A DNA stretch of 64,000 nt, taken from NCBI RefSeq assembly GCF_014649755.1, contig NZ_BMTQ01000001.1, forward strand, positions 124,001 to 188,000, given 5' to 3'. The position numbers were made by a program, and so were the translations under genes. How positions within the stretch are numbered: the stretch's first letter is position 1; each line of letters starts with the position of its first letter. This document shows, in pieces, positions 51,856 to 60,250 of this stretch. The DNA comes from Streptomyces litmocidini. Its GTDB lineage: Bacteria > Actinomycetota > Actinomycetes > Streptomycetales > Streptomycetaceae. The notes under the pieces were generated by a model. That model had not been told where the DNA came from and ran no database searches. It saw nothing but the letters and a program-made list of their open reading frames with translations.

Positions 51856-52704
51856 TCAGTACTTGTAGAAGCCCTGCCCGCTCTTGCGGCCGATGTCACC
51901 CGCGTCCACCATCCGGCGCATCAGCTCCGGCGGCGCGAACTTCTCGTCCTGGGACTCGGTGTAGATGTTGTTGGCGGCGTTCACCAGGATGTCGATGCCG
52001 GTGAGGTCGGCGGTGGCGAGCGGGCCCATGGCGTGGCCGAAGCCGAGCCTGCAGGCGATGTCGATGTCCTCGGCGGTGGCGACGCCCGACTCGTGGAGCT
52101 TGGCGGCCTCGACGACGAGGGCCGAGATGAGGCGGGTGGTGACGAAGCCGGCGACGTCGCGGTTGACGACGATGCAGGTCTTGCCGACGGACTCGGCGAA
52201 CGCGCGGGCGGTGGCGAGGGTCTCGTCGCTCGTCTTGTAGCCGCGGACCAGCTCGACGAGCTGCATCATCGGCACGGGCGAGAAGAAGTGGACGCCGACG
52301 ACGGCCTCGGGGCGCTCGGTCACCGCGGCGATCTTGGTGATCGGGATCGCGGAGGTGTTGGAGGCGAGGACGGCACCGTCCTTGACGATCTTGTCGAGCG
52401 AGCGGAAGATCTCGTGCTTGACGTCGAGGTTCTCGAAGACGGCCTCGACGACGACGTCCGCGTCGGCGACGGCGTCGAGCTCGGTGGTGGCGGTGATCCG
52501 GCCGAGCGCGGCCTCGGCGTCCGCGGCGGTGAGCTTGCCCTTGGCGACGAACTTGTCGTACGACGCCTTGATGCCGTCGGTGCCGCGGGTCAGGGCGGCG
52601 TCGGTGACGTCACGCAGGACGACGTCCCAGCCCGCCTGTGCGGAGACCTGCGCGATGCCGGACCCCATGAGTCCGGCCCCGATGACGGCGAGCTTCCTGG
52701 CCAC
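51856..52704 (-). CDS. hbd: 3-hydroxybutyryl-CoA dehydrogenase
   Basis: The 282-residue enzyme has an N-terminal NAD site (AVIGAGLMGSGIAQVSAQAG). Other motifs are ASNTSAIPITKIAAV, the catalytic GVHFFSPVPMMQLVELV and a C-terminal dimer domain with NRDVAGFVTTRLI. It interconverts acetoacetyl-CoA and 3-hydroxybutyryl-CoA. With the thiolase at 33712 it would supply crotonyl-CoA for the ethylmalonyl-CoA route. It starts at the GTG at 52704 and stands alone upstream of a STAS gene. Confidence 0.93.
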   Translation of the reverse strand: MARKLAVIGAGLMGSGIAQVSAQAGWDVVLRDVTDAALTRGTDGIKASYDKFVAKGKLTAADAEAALGRITATTELDAVADADVVVEAVFENLDVKHEIFRSLDKIVKDGAVLASNTSAIPITKIAAVTERPEAVVGVHFFSPVPMMQLVELVRGYKTSDETLATARAFAESVGKTCIVVNRDVAGFVTTRLISALVVEAAKLHESGVATAEDIDIACRLGFGHAMGPLATADLTGIDILVNAANNIYTESQDEKFAPPELMRRMVDAGDIGRKSGQGFYKY

Positions 52705-52846
52705 GATGTTCCACCCCTTTAACGCCTGTTCACTTCTGGCTCTCCGGCGGAGATTAGCGGTCGCGGGGCGTCATGTGACCGTGAAGTAATGCGCGTCACG
52801 CCGTCTTTGACGGACGTCACACTCGCGACAGGCCCGGGGAGGCCCC

Positions 52847-53482
52847 TCAGGCCCGTACGGCGTACGTCAGGACCTTCTCGCTCAGCAGCTCCTCGATCTC
52901 GTCGAGGAGGACGAGGGCCTCCCGGGAGACGGTGGTCGCCTTGCGTCCGGCGGTCATCCCGTCGCTGACGAACTGGACGACGGCGTCCTGGATCCAGGCG
53001 ATCTGGCCGCCCACGAGCAGGGGCATCGGGTCGTCGGGCCCGGTGCCGACCTCCTCGCGCAGGGCGGCGACGGTGGTCCGGCGGACCTCCTGCTGGAGGA
53101 CCATGAGCCGGGCCTGGAGGGTGGGGGCCTCGTCGATCACCCGCATGAAGTCGGCGTAGCCGTCCATCAGTCCGTAGGCGGGCGAGACGGCGGTGACGTG
53201 GCCGCGGATCTCGCGGAGCACGGCCTGGGCGGCGGACTCCCCCGCGTCGCGGCCGCGGATCATCCGGGCGAGGCGGTGGACGACGCCCTCCATCCGGTCG
53301 AGGAAGAGGTCTTCCTTGGCCGGGAAGTAGTTGTAGACGGTGTTGACGGAGACGTCGGCGGCCTCCGCGATCTCCGCCACCGTCACGGCCTGGAAGCCGC
53401 GTTCCAGGAAGAGTCCGGTCGCGATGTCCGAGATCCGCTGTTTCGTCTGACGCTTCTTGCGCTCCCTGAGCCCTTCACCCAT
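52847..53482 (-). CDS. TetR-family regulator of the divergent ABC exporter
   Basis: The 211-residue protein has an N-terminal HTH at about 30-60 (TVAEIAEAADVSVNTVYNYF) followed by a TetR_C helical domain. It begins MGEGLRERKKRQTKQRI. It is divergent from a DrrAB-like exporter with only 71 bases between, the standard arrangement for a repressor that senses the exported drug. The shared AT-rich spacer is the probable operator. Confidence 0.9.
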   Translation of the reverse strand: MGEGLRERKKRQTKQRISDIATGLFLERGFQAVTVAEIAEAADVSVNTVYNYFPAKEDLFLDRMEGVVHRLARMIRGRDAGESAAQAVLREIRGHVTAVSPAYGLMDGYADFMRVIDEAPTLQARLMVLQQEVRRTTVAALREEVGTGPDDPMPLLVGGQIAWIQDAVVQFVSDGMTAGRKATTVSREALVLLDEIEELLSEKVLTYAVRA

Positions 53483-53553
53483 GCCGCCATCCTAGGCGGC
53501 CTAAAATTTTGGTGGCATTGCAAATTTTCAGTGACTCTGTTTTTGTAGTCGCC
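53483..53553. promoter_or_regulatory. AT-rich divergent promoter with candidate TetR site
   Basis: The spacer includes TAAAATTTTGG and CAAATTTTC, two similar AT blocks separated by about 10 bases, with TTTG/CAAA arms between them. This is the AT-richest short stretch I noticed nearby. The ABC ATPase ATG at 53554 has no ribosome site, so its message may start here leaderless. Confidence 0.5.
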
Positions 53554-54330
53554 ATGGCAATCATCAGCACGTCCGGGCTGTCCCGGACCTTCCGGACGAA
53601 ACAGGGCGAGGTGCACGCGGTCCGCGGCATCGACCTCACGGTGCGGGCGGGCGAGATCCTCGGTTTCCTCGGACCCAACGGCGCCGGCAAGTCCACGACC
53701 CTGCGGATGCTCAGCACCCTGCTGCCGCCCACCGGCGGCGCCGCCACCGTCTGCGGCCACGACCTGCTGCGGGACCCCGTCGCGGTACGGCGGAAGATCG
53801 GGTACGTCGCCCAGGGCGGCGGCGTCGACCCGCAGGAGACCGTCCGCTCCGAACTGGTCACCCAGGGCAGGCTCTACGGCCTTCCCCGGCCCGAGGCCAC
53901 GGCCCGCGCCGCCGCACTCGCCCGCGACCTCGACCTCACCGAGCTCCTCGACCGGAGCACCGCCGCGCTCTCCGGCGGCCAGCGACGCCGGCTCGACCTC
54001 GCGCTCGGCCTGACCCACCGCCCCGCGCTGCTCTTCCTCGACGAGCCGACCACCGGCCTCGACCCGGGCAGCCGGGCCGCCCTGTGGGCGCTCGTCCGGC
54101 GACTGCGCGACGACCACGGCACCACCGTCGTCCTCACCACCCACCACCTCGACGAGGCGGACGCCCTCGCCGAACGGCTCGTGATCATCGACGGGGGCGC
54201 CGTCGCCGCCGAGGGCTCCCCCGCCGCGCTCAAGGCCGAGCACGGCGCGGACACCCTCCAGGACGCCTTCCTCGCCATCACCGGGCGCGGCCCCGCGCCC
54301 GTCGACACCACGCCCGTCGCCGTCCAGTAG
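53554..54330 (+). CDS. DrrA-type ABC exporter ATPase
   Basis: The 258-residue ATPase has Walker A GPNGAGKST, signature LSGGQRRRLDLALGL, Walker B LLFLDEPTTGLDP and the switch THHLDEADALAERL. It begins MAIISTSGLSRTFRTKQGEV. DrrA-like proteins drive export of antibiotics or lipids. The ATG at 53554 is chosen over an in-frame TTG at 53509 because the family N-terminus starts here. The permease follows after 19 bases. Confidence 0.92.
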   Translation: MAIISTSGLSRTFRTKQGEVHAVRGIDLTVRAGEILGFLGPNGAGKSTTLRMLSTLLPPTGGAATVCGHDLLRDPVAVRRKIGYVAQGGGVDPQETVRSELVTQGRLYGLPRPEATARAAALARDLDLTELLDRSTAALSGGQRRRLDLALGLTHRPALLFLDEPTTGLDPGSRAALWALVRRLRDDHGTTVVLTTHHLDEADALAERLVIIDGGAVAAEGSPAALKAEHGADTLQDAFLAITGRGPAPVDTTPVAVQ

Positions 54331-54349
54331 CCGTCCAGGAGTCCACACG

Positions 54350-55099
54350 ATGCTTCTCCACGACACCGCGGTCCTCTTCGGCCGCTACGCCCGGCAGACC
54401 CTGCGCTCGCCGTTCCAGATCTTCTTCGGCGCCCTGACGCCGCTGCTCTACCTGTTCTTCTTCGGCCCGCTGCTCACCGGGCTCCCGCTCGGCCGCGCGG
54501 GCGACTCCTGGCAGGTCCTCGTCCCGGGCCTGCTGCTCCAGCTCGGACTCTTCGGGGCCTCGTTCGCGGGGTTCGCCGTCATCATGGAGAAGAACTGGGG
54601 CGTCCTCGAACGCATGCGGGTCACCCCGGTCAGCCGTCTCGCGCTGCTCCTCGGCCGGACCCTGCGGGACACCGTCCTCTTCCTCTTCCAGGCCGTCCTG
54701 CTCGTCCTCGCCGCCCTGCTCATGGGCCTGCGGGCGCCGCTCCCCGGCATCCTCGTCGGCTTCGGCTTCGTCACCCTGCTCACCTTCTCGCTCGCCTCGC
54801 TGTCGTACGTGCTCGCGCTGCGGCTGCCCAGTCCGCAGGAGTTCGGCCCGGCGATCAACACCCTGGCCATGCCCGCCATGCTGCTGTCCGGCCTGATGCT
54901 GCCGATGGCCCTCGCGCCCGGCTGGCTCGACGTCCTGTCGCACTTCGTGCCGTTCCGCTATCTGGTGGACGCGGTACGGGACGCGTACACCGGGCACTAC
55001 GCGACCGCGACGATGCTGTACGGCGTCCTCGCCGCGGCCGGACTCACGGTGCTCGCCGTGACGGTCGGCACACGGACGTTCCGCGGGGCCGAGGCGTAA
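54350..55099 (+). CDS. DrrB-type ABC-2 permease
   Basis: The 249-residue permease has six helices. The ABC-2 motif region is GPAINTLAMPAMLLSGLMLP, followed by APGWLDVLSHFVPFRYLVDA, as in DrrB-like exporters. It pairs with the ATPase upstream. A -10-like TACGCT right after its stop probably serves the next gene. Confidence 0.92.
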   Translation: MLLHDTAVLFGRYARQTLRSPFQIFFGALTPLLYLFFFGPLLTGLPLGRAGDSWQVLVPGLLLQLGLFGASFAGFAVIMEKNWGVLERMRVTPVSRLALLLGRTLRDTVLFLFQAVLLVLAALLMGLRAPLPGILVGFGFVTLLTFSLASLSYVLALRLPSPQEFGPAINTLAMPAMLLSGLMLPMALAPGWLDVLSHFVPFRYLVDAVRDAYTGHYATATMLYGVLAAAGLTVLAVTVGTRTFRGAEA

Positions 55100-55100
55100 C

Positions 55101-55106
55101 TACGCT
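55101..55106 (+). promoter_or_regulatory. -10-like hexamer before the adenosyltransferase gene
   Basis: TACGCT ends six bases before the ATG at 55113 and starts immediately after the permease stop. No ribosome site lies between, so a leaderless message is likely, giving the gene its own promoter. Confidence 0.5.
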
Positions 55107-55112
55107 GGACCC

Positions 55113-55685
55113 ATGGTCAATCTGACGCGCATCTACACCCGTACCGGCGACAAGGGCACCACGGCGCTCGGCGACATGAGCCGGACCGCCAAGACGGATC
55201 TGCGGATCTCGGCCTACGCCGACGCCAACGAGGCCAACGCCGCCATCGGGACCGCCATCGCCCTCGGGCAGCTCGACGAGGACGTCGTGAAGGTCCTCGT
55301 CCGGATCCAGAACGACCTCTTCGACGTGGGCGCCGACCTCTGCACGCCGGTGGTGGAGGACCCCGAGTACCCGCCGCTGCGCGTCGAGCAGGCGTACGTC
55401 GACAAGCTGGAGGCCGACTGCGACCGCTTCCTGGAGCCGCTCGACAAGCTGCGCTCCTTCATCCTGCCGGGCGGCACGCCCGGTGCGGCCCTGCTGCACC
55501 AGGCGTGCACGGTCGTCCGGCGGGCGGAGCGCTCCACGTGGGCGGCCCTGGAGGTGCACGGCGAGACGATGAACGCCCTGACCGCGACGTACCTCAACCG
55601 GCTATCGGACCTGCTCTTCATCCTTGCCCGGACCGCGAACAAGGAGGTCGGGGACGTGCTCTGGGTCCCCGGCGGCGACCGCTGA
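55113..55685 (+). CDS. PduO-type cob(I)alamin adenosyltransferase
   Basis: The 190-residue enzyme starts MVNLTRIYTRTGDKGTTALG, the ATP-binding N-terminus of PduO. It continues with ISAYADANEANAAIG and the C-terminal RRAERSTWAAL and YLNRLSDLLFILAR motifs. It makes adenosylcobalamin, the cofactor of IcmA and methylmalonyl-CoA mutase, so it complements icmA and meaB in this region. Its last 84 bases overlap, on the opposite strand, the end of the membrane protein gene at 55602. Confidence 0.93.
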   Translation: MVNLTRIYTRTGDKGTTALGDMSRTAKTDLRISAYADANEANAAIGTAIALGQLDEDVVKVLVRIQNDLFDVGADLCTPVVEDPEYPPLRVEQAYVDKLEADCDRFLEPLDKLRSFILPGGTPGAALLHQACTVVRRAERSTWAALEVHGETMNALTATYLNRLSDLLFILARTANKEVGDVLWVPGGDR

Positions 55686-56225
55686 GCGGGCCCCCGGGTC
55701 CTCCTTCCGCCAGACGAAGTAGCTGAGCGCGATCAGGCCGTGGATGCCCACGGCCCGCCAGGCACCGTACATCCAGCTCCGCAGGCTCTCGGTGTTCCCG
55801 TCGTCGCCGACGTACGCCATGGCCAGGAGCAGCAGGACGGTGGCGACGGCGCCGCCGGCCAGCGTGCCCAGCCAGATCCCGCCCTCGTGGCGGGCGCGCG
55901 CCGCGCCGTGCTTCGGGGGCCTCGGGGGCGGCGGGCCGCCGCCGAGACGGTGGGCGGCGTGGCCGTCGAGCCATCGCACGGTGCGGTGGCCGTGGCCGAC
56001 GGTGTAGCCGATGTAGAGCGCGGCGAGGCCGTGCTCCCAGCCGGGGTCCGCGCCGTTCTCGAGGTCGATCGCGGTGGCGACGAGGAGCACGAGCTCCAGG
56101 ACCGGCTCGGCGAGCAGCAGCGCCATGCCCGCCCGGGGCATCCCCAGGAGGTAGCGAGTGGTGAGGCCGGCGGCCAGCAGGACCCAGAAGCCGACCTCGC
56201 AGAGCACGATCAGCGTGACGATCAC
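55602..56225 (-). CDS. Membrane protein of unknown function
   Basis: The 207-residue protein has about four helices: LIVLCEVGFWVLLAAGL at the start, MALLLAEPVLELVLLVATAI, later GTLAGGAVATVLLLLAMAYV and IHGLIALSYFVW. A basic loop rich in Pro, His and Arg lies in the middle (PPPPRPPKHGAARAR). I do not recognise a family. GGGGAA precedes the GTG at 56225. Its C-terminal 27 residues are read antisense to the end of the adenosyltransferase gene, so translation could also end earlier in evolution; the overlap is real in this sequence. Confidence 0.65.
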   Translation of the reverse strand: MIVTLIVLCEVGFWVLLAAGLTTRYLLGMPRAGMALLLAEPVLELVLLVATAIDLENGADPGWEHGLAALYIGYTVGHGHRTVRWLDGHAAHRLGGGPPPPRPPKHGAARARHEGGIWLGTLAGGAVATVLLLLAMAYVGDDGNTESLRSWMYGAWRAVGIHGLIALSYFVWRKEDPGARSAVAAGDPEHVPDLLVRGPGKDEEQVR

Positions 56226-56387
56226 GGCGGTTCCCCTTTCGGTTCCCCTTCAGCGTCCCGTGCGGCCGGGGCCGACGCGTCGTCGCCGGTGACGACGTCC
56301 GTCTACATCCTTCGGCGGAGGCCGGCACGCGCGCGCATCGGCCCTGACGAGGAGGTTCCCGCGCGTGGGGGCGTGTTGGATGAGGAC

Positions 56388-57566
56388 GTGACGCTCCCCC
56401 GCCCGCACCGCATCGACCTGACCATCGCCGTCGTCGGCCTCGCCGGCGGGCTGGTCCTGTGGTGGTTCGGTCTGCACACCCAGCTGGACCGGCCGTTCAC
56501 CCAGCGCTGGGCGACCCTGGTGCCGCTCGTGGTGATGGCCGGGTGCGAGGCGGCGCGCCGGACCGCGCCCCGGACGGCGCTGTCCGTCGGCACGGTCGCG
56601 ATCGTCGCGGACCAGTTCACGTACGGGAGCCTGGTCACCGTCCTGATGTTCACGGACGTCGTCTACGCGGCCGTCGTGTACGGGGCGCCCGCCCACGCCC
56701 GCCGCGTCCCGTACACCACCGGACTCGTCACGGTCGGGGTGACGATCGGCTTCCTGGTCTGGTGGCAGAACGCGTACGCGCTGCTCGTCGGCGTGCTCAC
56801 CGGCATGATCTCCTTCCTGCCCGCGATCACGGGCGCGGTCGTCCGCAACCACCGGGAGGCGGCGGGCGCGGCCAGGCTGCGGGCCGAACAGACGGCGCTG
56901 CTCGCCGAGATGGACCGGGTTCAGGCGGTGGCGGCCGAGCGGGCCCGGATGGCGCGCGAGCTGCACGACGTGGTCGCGAACCACCTCTCGGCGATCGCGA
57001 TCCACTCCACGGCCGGGCTCTCCCTCGACGAACCGGCCACCACGCGGCGGGCGTTGACGGTGATCCGGGAGAACAGCGTGGCGGGCCTCGCCGAGATGCG
57101 GCGGCTCATCGGGCTGCTGCGGGACAGCGGCGGGGAGCCGGAGCCGGGGGCCGTGCCGAGCCTCGACGCCCTGGACCCGCTGCTCGCGCGGGCCCGGACG
57201 AACGGTTCGGCGGGCGGCCTGGAGTTCGTCCTGGAGGACACCCGTCCCCCGGGCGGCTCCCTGCCGGCGCCGGTGGAGCTGGCCGCGTACCGGATCGTCC
57301 AGGAGTCGCTGGCCAACGCGGTCAAGCACGCCGCCCCCGGTACGGTCAGGGTGCGGGTCGGCCGGTCCGGCGGGGCGCTGACGGTGGCGGTGGACTCGCC
57401 GTACGGGCGGCGGCCGGGGCCGGGCGCGCCCGGCACGGGTTCGGGCCTGGTGGGCATGCGGGAGCGCACGGAGCTGCTCGGCGGGGAGTTCCGCGCGGCG
57501 GCCTCGGGGGCGGTATGGCAGGTGCGGGCGGTGCTGCCCGCGGACGAGAGGGCGGGGGACGCATGA
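56388..57566 (+). CDS. chiS: Sensor histidine kinase ChiS (NarL-type)
   Basis: The 392-residue kinase has about five membrane helices in residues 8-150. The HisKA_3 phosphoacceptor is H193 (RMARELHDVVANHLSAIAIH). The ATPase has QESLANAVKHA and the G-box GSGLVGMRERTELLGG. It lies directly upstream of a response regulator and the chitinase gene, the arrangement I recall for chiS-chiR-chiC in Streptomyces, where the pair responds to chitin. The GTG at 56388 is six bases after a -10-like TTGGAT, suggesting a leaderless start; the GTG at 56373 is an alternative. It overlaps chiR (ATGA). Confidence 0.88.
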   Translation: MTLPRPHRIDLTIAVVGLAGGLVLWWFGLHTQLDRPFTQRWATLVPLVVMAGCEAARRTAPRTALSVGTVAIVADQFTYGSLVTVLMFTDVVYAAVVYGAPAHARRVPYTTGLVTVGVTIGFLVWWQNAYALLVGVLTGMISFLPAITGAVVRNHREAAGAARLRAEQTALLAEMDRVQAVAAERARMARELHDVVANHLSAIAIHSTAGLSLDEPATTRRALTVIRENSVAGLAEMRRLIGLLRDSGGEPEPGAVPSLDALDPLLARARTNGSAGGLEFVLEDTRPPGGSLPAPVELAAYRIVQESLANAVKHAAPGTVRVRVGRSGGALTVAVDSPYGRRPGPGAPGTGSGLVGMRERTELLGGEFRAAASGAVWQVRAVLPADERAGDA

Positions 57567-58225
57567 CGGTGCGGGTGGTGGTCGCCGAGGACCAGTCCGC
57601 GGTGCGGGCGGGGCTCGTGCTGATCCTGGGCAGCGCGCCGGACATCGAGGTGGTCGGCGAGGCGGCGGACGGCGAGCGGGCGGTGGAGCTGGCCCGCGGG
57701 CTGCGGCCGGACCTGGTCCTGATGGACGTGCAGATGCCCCGGATGGACGGGGTGACGGCGACCGGGATCGTCGTGGCGGAGGGCCTCGCCGACGTCCTCG
57801 TGCTGACCACCTTCGATCTCGACGCGTATGTGTTCGGGGCGTTGCGGGCGGGCGCGGCGGGCTTCCTGCTGAAGGACGCGGACGCCCGGGAGCTGATCGA
57901 GGCGGTGCGGACGGTGGCGCAGGGCGAGGGGCTGATCGCCCCGGCGGTGACCCGGCGGCTGCTCGCGGAGTTCGCCGCGAGCAGCCGTCCGGCGCGGCCG
58001 GAGCGGGGGACGGGCGCGGCGGATCCGGCGCGACTGGGCGTGCTGACGCCCCGGGAGCGGGAGGTGCTCTCCGCGCTGGGGCTCGGTCTGTCGAACGCGG
58101 AGATCGCGGTACGGCTCGACATGGCGGAGGCGACGGTGAAGACGCACGTCAGCAAGGTGCTGGGGAAGCTGGGGCTGCGGAGCAGGGTCCAAGCGGCGGT
58201 GCTGGCGCAGGAGTGGGGGGTTTAG
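57563..58225 (+). CDS. chiR: Response regulator ChiR (NarL/FixJ type)
   Basis: The 220-residue protein has a receiver domain with D55 (LVLMDVQMPRMDG) and K104 (GFLLKDADARE). A LuxR-type HTH lies near 150-215 (LTPREREVLSALGLGLSNAE and MAEATVKTHVSKVL). It is translationally coupled to chiS. The chitinase promoter with two palindromic sites lies just downstream and is its likely target. Confidence 0.9.
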   Translation: MTVRVVVAEDQSAVRAGLVLILGSAPDIEVVGEAADGERAVELARGLRPDLVLMDVQMPRMDGVTATGIVVAEGLADVLVLTTFDLDAYVFGALRAGAAGFLLKDADARELIEAVRTVAQGEGLIAPAVTRRLLAEFAASSRPARPERGTGAADPARLGVLTPREREVLSALGLGLSNAEIAVRLDMAEATVKTHVSKVLGKLGLRSRVQAAVLAQEWGV

Positions 58226-58241
58226 CAGTTCTTTGCCGACG

Positions 58242-58284
58242 TTGGTCTGGACCTCTTGACGATTGGTCCAGACCTTCCTACGCT
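58242..58284 (+). promoter_or_regulatory. chiC promoter with two palindromic operator repeats
   Basis: The -35 TTGACG (58256-58261) and -10 TACGCT (58279-58284) are spaced 17 bases. TTGGTCTGGACC (58242-58253) lies just upstream of the -35, and TTGGTCCAGACC (58263-58274) lies between the boxes. Cores GGTCTGGACC and GGTCCAGACC are exact reverse complements, with centres 21 bases apart. They resemble the 12-bp repeats known in Streptomyces chitinase promoters and DasR (dre) sites. Confidence 0.8.
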
Positions 58285-58347
58285 CGCGGGGCGCGCGCAC
58301 CTTTCGGACCACCCCCACCTTGTCCGTCCGCAACTTGAGGAGCACCG

Positions 58348-60195
58348 TTGAGCACTCAAGCACCGACGCGCAGAGCAGGGTTCAGACACCGGACCGCCGC
58401 CGGACTGACCGCCCTGATCCTGCCCCTGGCCGCCATGGTCGGCCTCGCCTCCCCCGCCGAAGCCGCAACCTCGGCCACCGCGACCTACACCAAGACCCAG
58501 GACTGGGGCACCGGCTTCGGCGCCAACTGGACCGTCAAGAACACCGGCACCACCACCATCAGCTCCTGGACCGTCGAGTGGGACTACCCCTCCGGCACCG
58601 CCGTCACCTCCGCCTGGGACGCCACCGTCACCGGCTCCGGCACCCACTGGACCGCCAAGAACGTCGGCTGGAACGGCACCCTCGCCCCCGGCGCCTCCGT
58701 CTCCTTCGGCTACAACGGCACCGGCTCCGGCGCGCCCACCGGCTGCAAGATCAACGGAGCTCCCTGCGACGGCACCACCCAGCCGGGCGACAACCCGCCC
58801 TCGGCCCCCGGCGCCCCCGTCGCCTCGAACATCACCGACACCTCGGCGAAGCTCACCTGGACCGCGGCCACCGACGACAAGGGCGTCAAGAACTACGACG
58901 TCCTGCGCGACGGCACCAAGGTGACCACCACCACCGGCCTCACCTTCACCGACAGCGGCCTCACCGCGGGCACCGACTACTCGTACACCGTCGTCGCCCG
59001 CGACACGATCGACCAGACCGGCCCCGCCGCCGGCCCGGTCGCCGTCCGCACCACCGGCGGAGGCGGCGGCCAGCCCCTCCCGAACGCCGTGAAGATGGGG
59101 TACTTCACCAACTGGGGCGTCTACGGACGCAACTACCACGTGAAGAACATCGTGACCTCCGGCTCCGCGTCGAAGATCACGCACATCAACTACGCCTTCG
59201 GCAACGTCCAGAACGGCAAGTGCACCATCGGCGACGCCTACGCCGACTACGACAAGGCCTACACCGCCGACCAGTCCGTCGACGGCGTCGCCGACACCTG
59301 GGACCAGCCGCTGCGCGGCAACTTCAACCAGCTCCGCAAGCTGAAGAAGGCCTACCCGAACATCAAGGTCCTGTGGTCCTTCGGCGGCTGGACCTGGTCC
59401 GGCGGCTTCGGCCAGGCCGTGCAGAACCCGACCGCCTTCGCCCAGTCCTGCTACGACCTGGTCGAGGACCCGCGCTGGGCCGACGTCTTCGACGGCATCG
59501 ACCTGGACTGGGAGTACCCCAACGCCTGCGGCCTGTCCTGCGACACCAGCGGCGCGGCCTCCTTCAAGAACATGATGCAGGCCATGCGCGCCAAGTTCGG
59601 CGCCAACAACCTGATCACCGCGGCCGTCACCGCCGACGCCTCCACGGGCGGCAAGATCGACGCCGCCGACTACGCGGGCGCCGCCCCGTACATGAACTGG
59701 TTCAACGTCATGACGTACGACTTCTTCGGCGCCTGGGAGGCGAAGGGTCCGACGGCCCCGCACTCCCCGCTCACCTCGTACGCCGGCATCCCGCAGCAGG
59801 GCTTCAACTCCGCCGAGGCGATCGCCAAGTTCAAGGCGAAGGGCGTCCCCGCCGACAAGCTCCTCCTCGGCATCGGCTTCTACGGCCGCGGCTGGACCGG
59901 CGTCACCCAGTCCGCCCCCGGCGGCACGGCGACCGGCCCGGCGCAGGGCACGTACGAGCAGGGCATCGAGGACTACAAGGTCCTCAAGAACTCCTGCCCG
60001 GCCAACGGCACCGTCGCGGGCACGGCGTACGCCCACTGCGGCACCAACTGGTGGAGCTACGACACCCCCGCCACCGTGAGCTCGAAGATGAGCTGGGCCA
60101 AGAACCAGGGCCTCGGCGGCGCGTTCTTCTGGGAGTTCAGCGGCGACACCGGCAACGGCGAGCTGGTCGGCGCCATCAACAGCGGACTGAGCTAG
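58348..60195 (+). CDS. chiC: Secreted family 18 chitinase with CBM2 and FnIII domains
   Basis: The 615-residue exoenzyme has a signal peptide of about 39 residues (cleavage near AEA-ATSA), a CBM2 cellulose/chitin-binding domain at about 41-145, an FnIII domain at about 150-232 and a GH18 catalytic domain at about 245-612. The active-site motif FDGIDLDWEYP has the catalytic acid at E389. It hydrolyses chitin outside the cell. The start is a TTG at 58348 with GAGGAG six bases upstream; no other in-frame start fits the signal peptide. Preceded by chiSR and a dual-operator promoter, and closed by a strong terminator. Confidence 0.94.
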   Translation: MSTQAPTRRAGFRHRTAAGLTALILPLAAMVGLASPAEAATSATATYTKTQDWGTGFGANWTVKNTGTTTISSWTVEWDYPSGTAVTSAWDATVTGSGTHWTAKNVGWNGTLAPGASVSFGYNGTGSGAPTGCKINGAPCDGTTQPGDNPPSAPGAPVASNITDTSAKLTWTAATDDKGVKNYDVLRDGTKVTTTTGLTFTDSGLTAGTDYSYTVVARDTIDQTGPAAGPVAVRTTGGGGGQPLPNAVKMGYFTNWGVYGRNYHVKNIVTSGSASKITHINYAFGNVQNGKCTIGDAYADYDKAYTADQSVDGVADTWDQPLRGNFNQLRKLKKAYPNIKVLWSFGGWTWSGGFGQAVQNPTAFAQSCYDLVEDPRWADVFDGIDLDWEYPNACGLSCDTSGAASFKNMMQAMRAKFGANNLITAAVTADASTGGKIDAADYAGAAPYMNWFNVMTYDFFGAWEAKGPTAPHSPLTSYAGIPQQGFNSAEAIAKFKAKGVPADKLLLGIGFYGRGWTGVTQSAPGGTATGPAQGTYEQGIEDYKVLKNSCPANGTVAGTAYAHCGTNWWSYDTPATVSSKMSWAKNQGLGGAFFWEFSGDTGNGELVGAINSGLS

Positions 60196-60198
60196 CGC

Positions 60199-60249
60199 AC
60201 GTGAAGGAGCGGGGGACGGCGCAGCACGCCGCCCCCCGCTCCTTCACGT
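60199..60249. terminator. Long bidirectional terminator after chiC
   Basis: A 23-bp stem with one mismatch (60199-60221 with 60227-60249; left arm starts ACGTGAAGGAGCGGGGG) closes on the loop CAGCA. It separates chiC from the convergent DUF2550 gene, whose stop lies within two bases of the stem end. Confidence 0.88.
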
Positions 60250-60250
60250 C

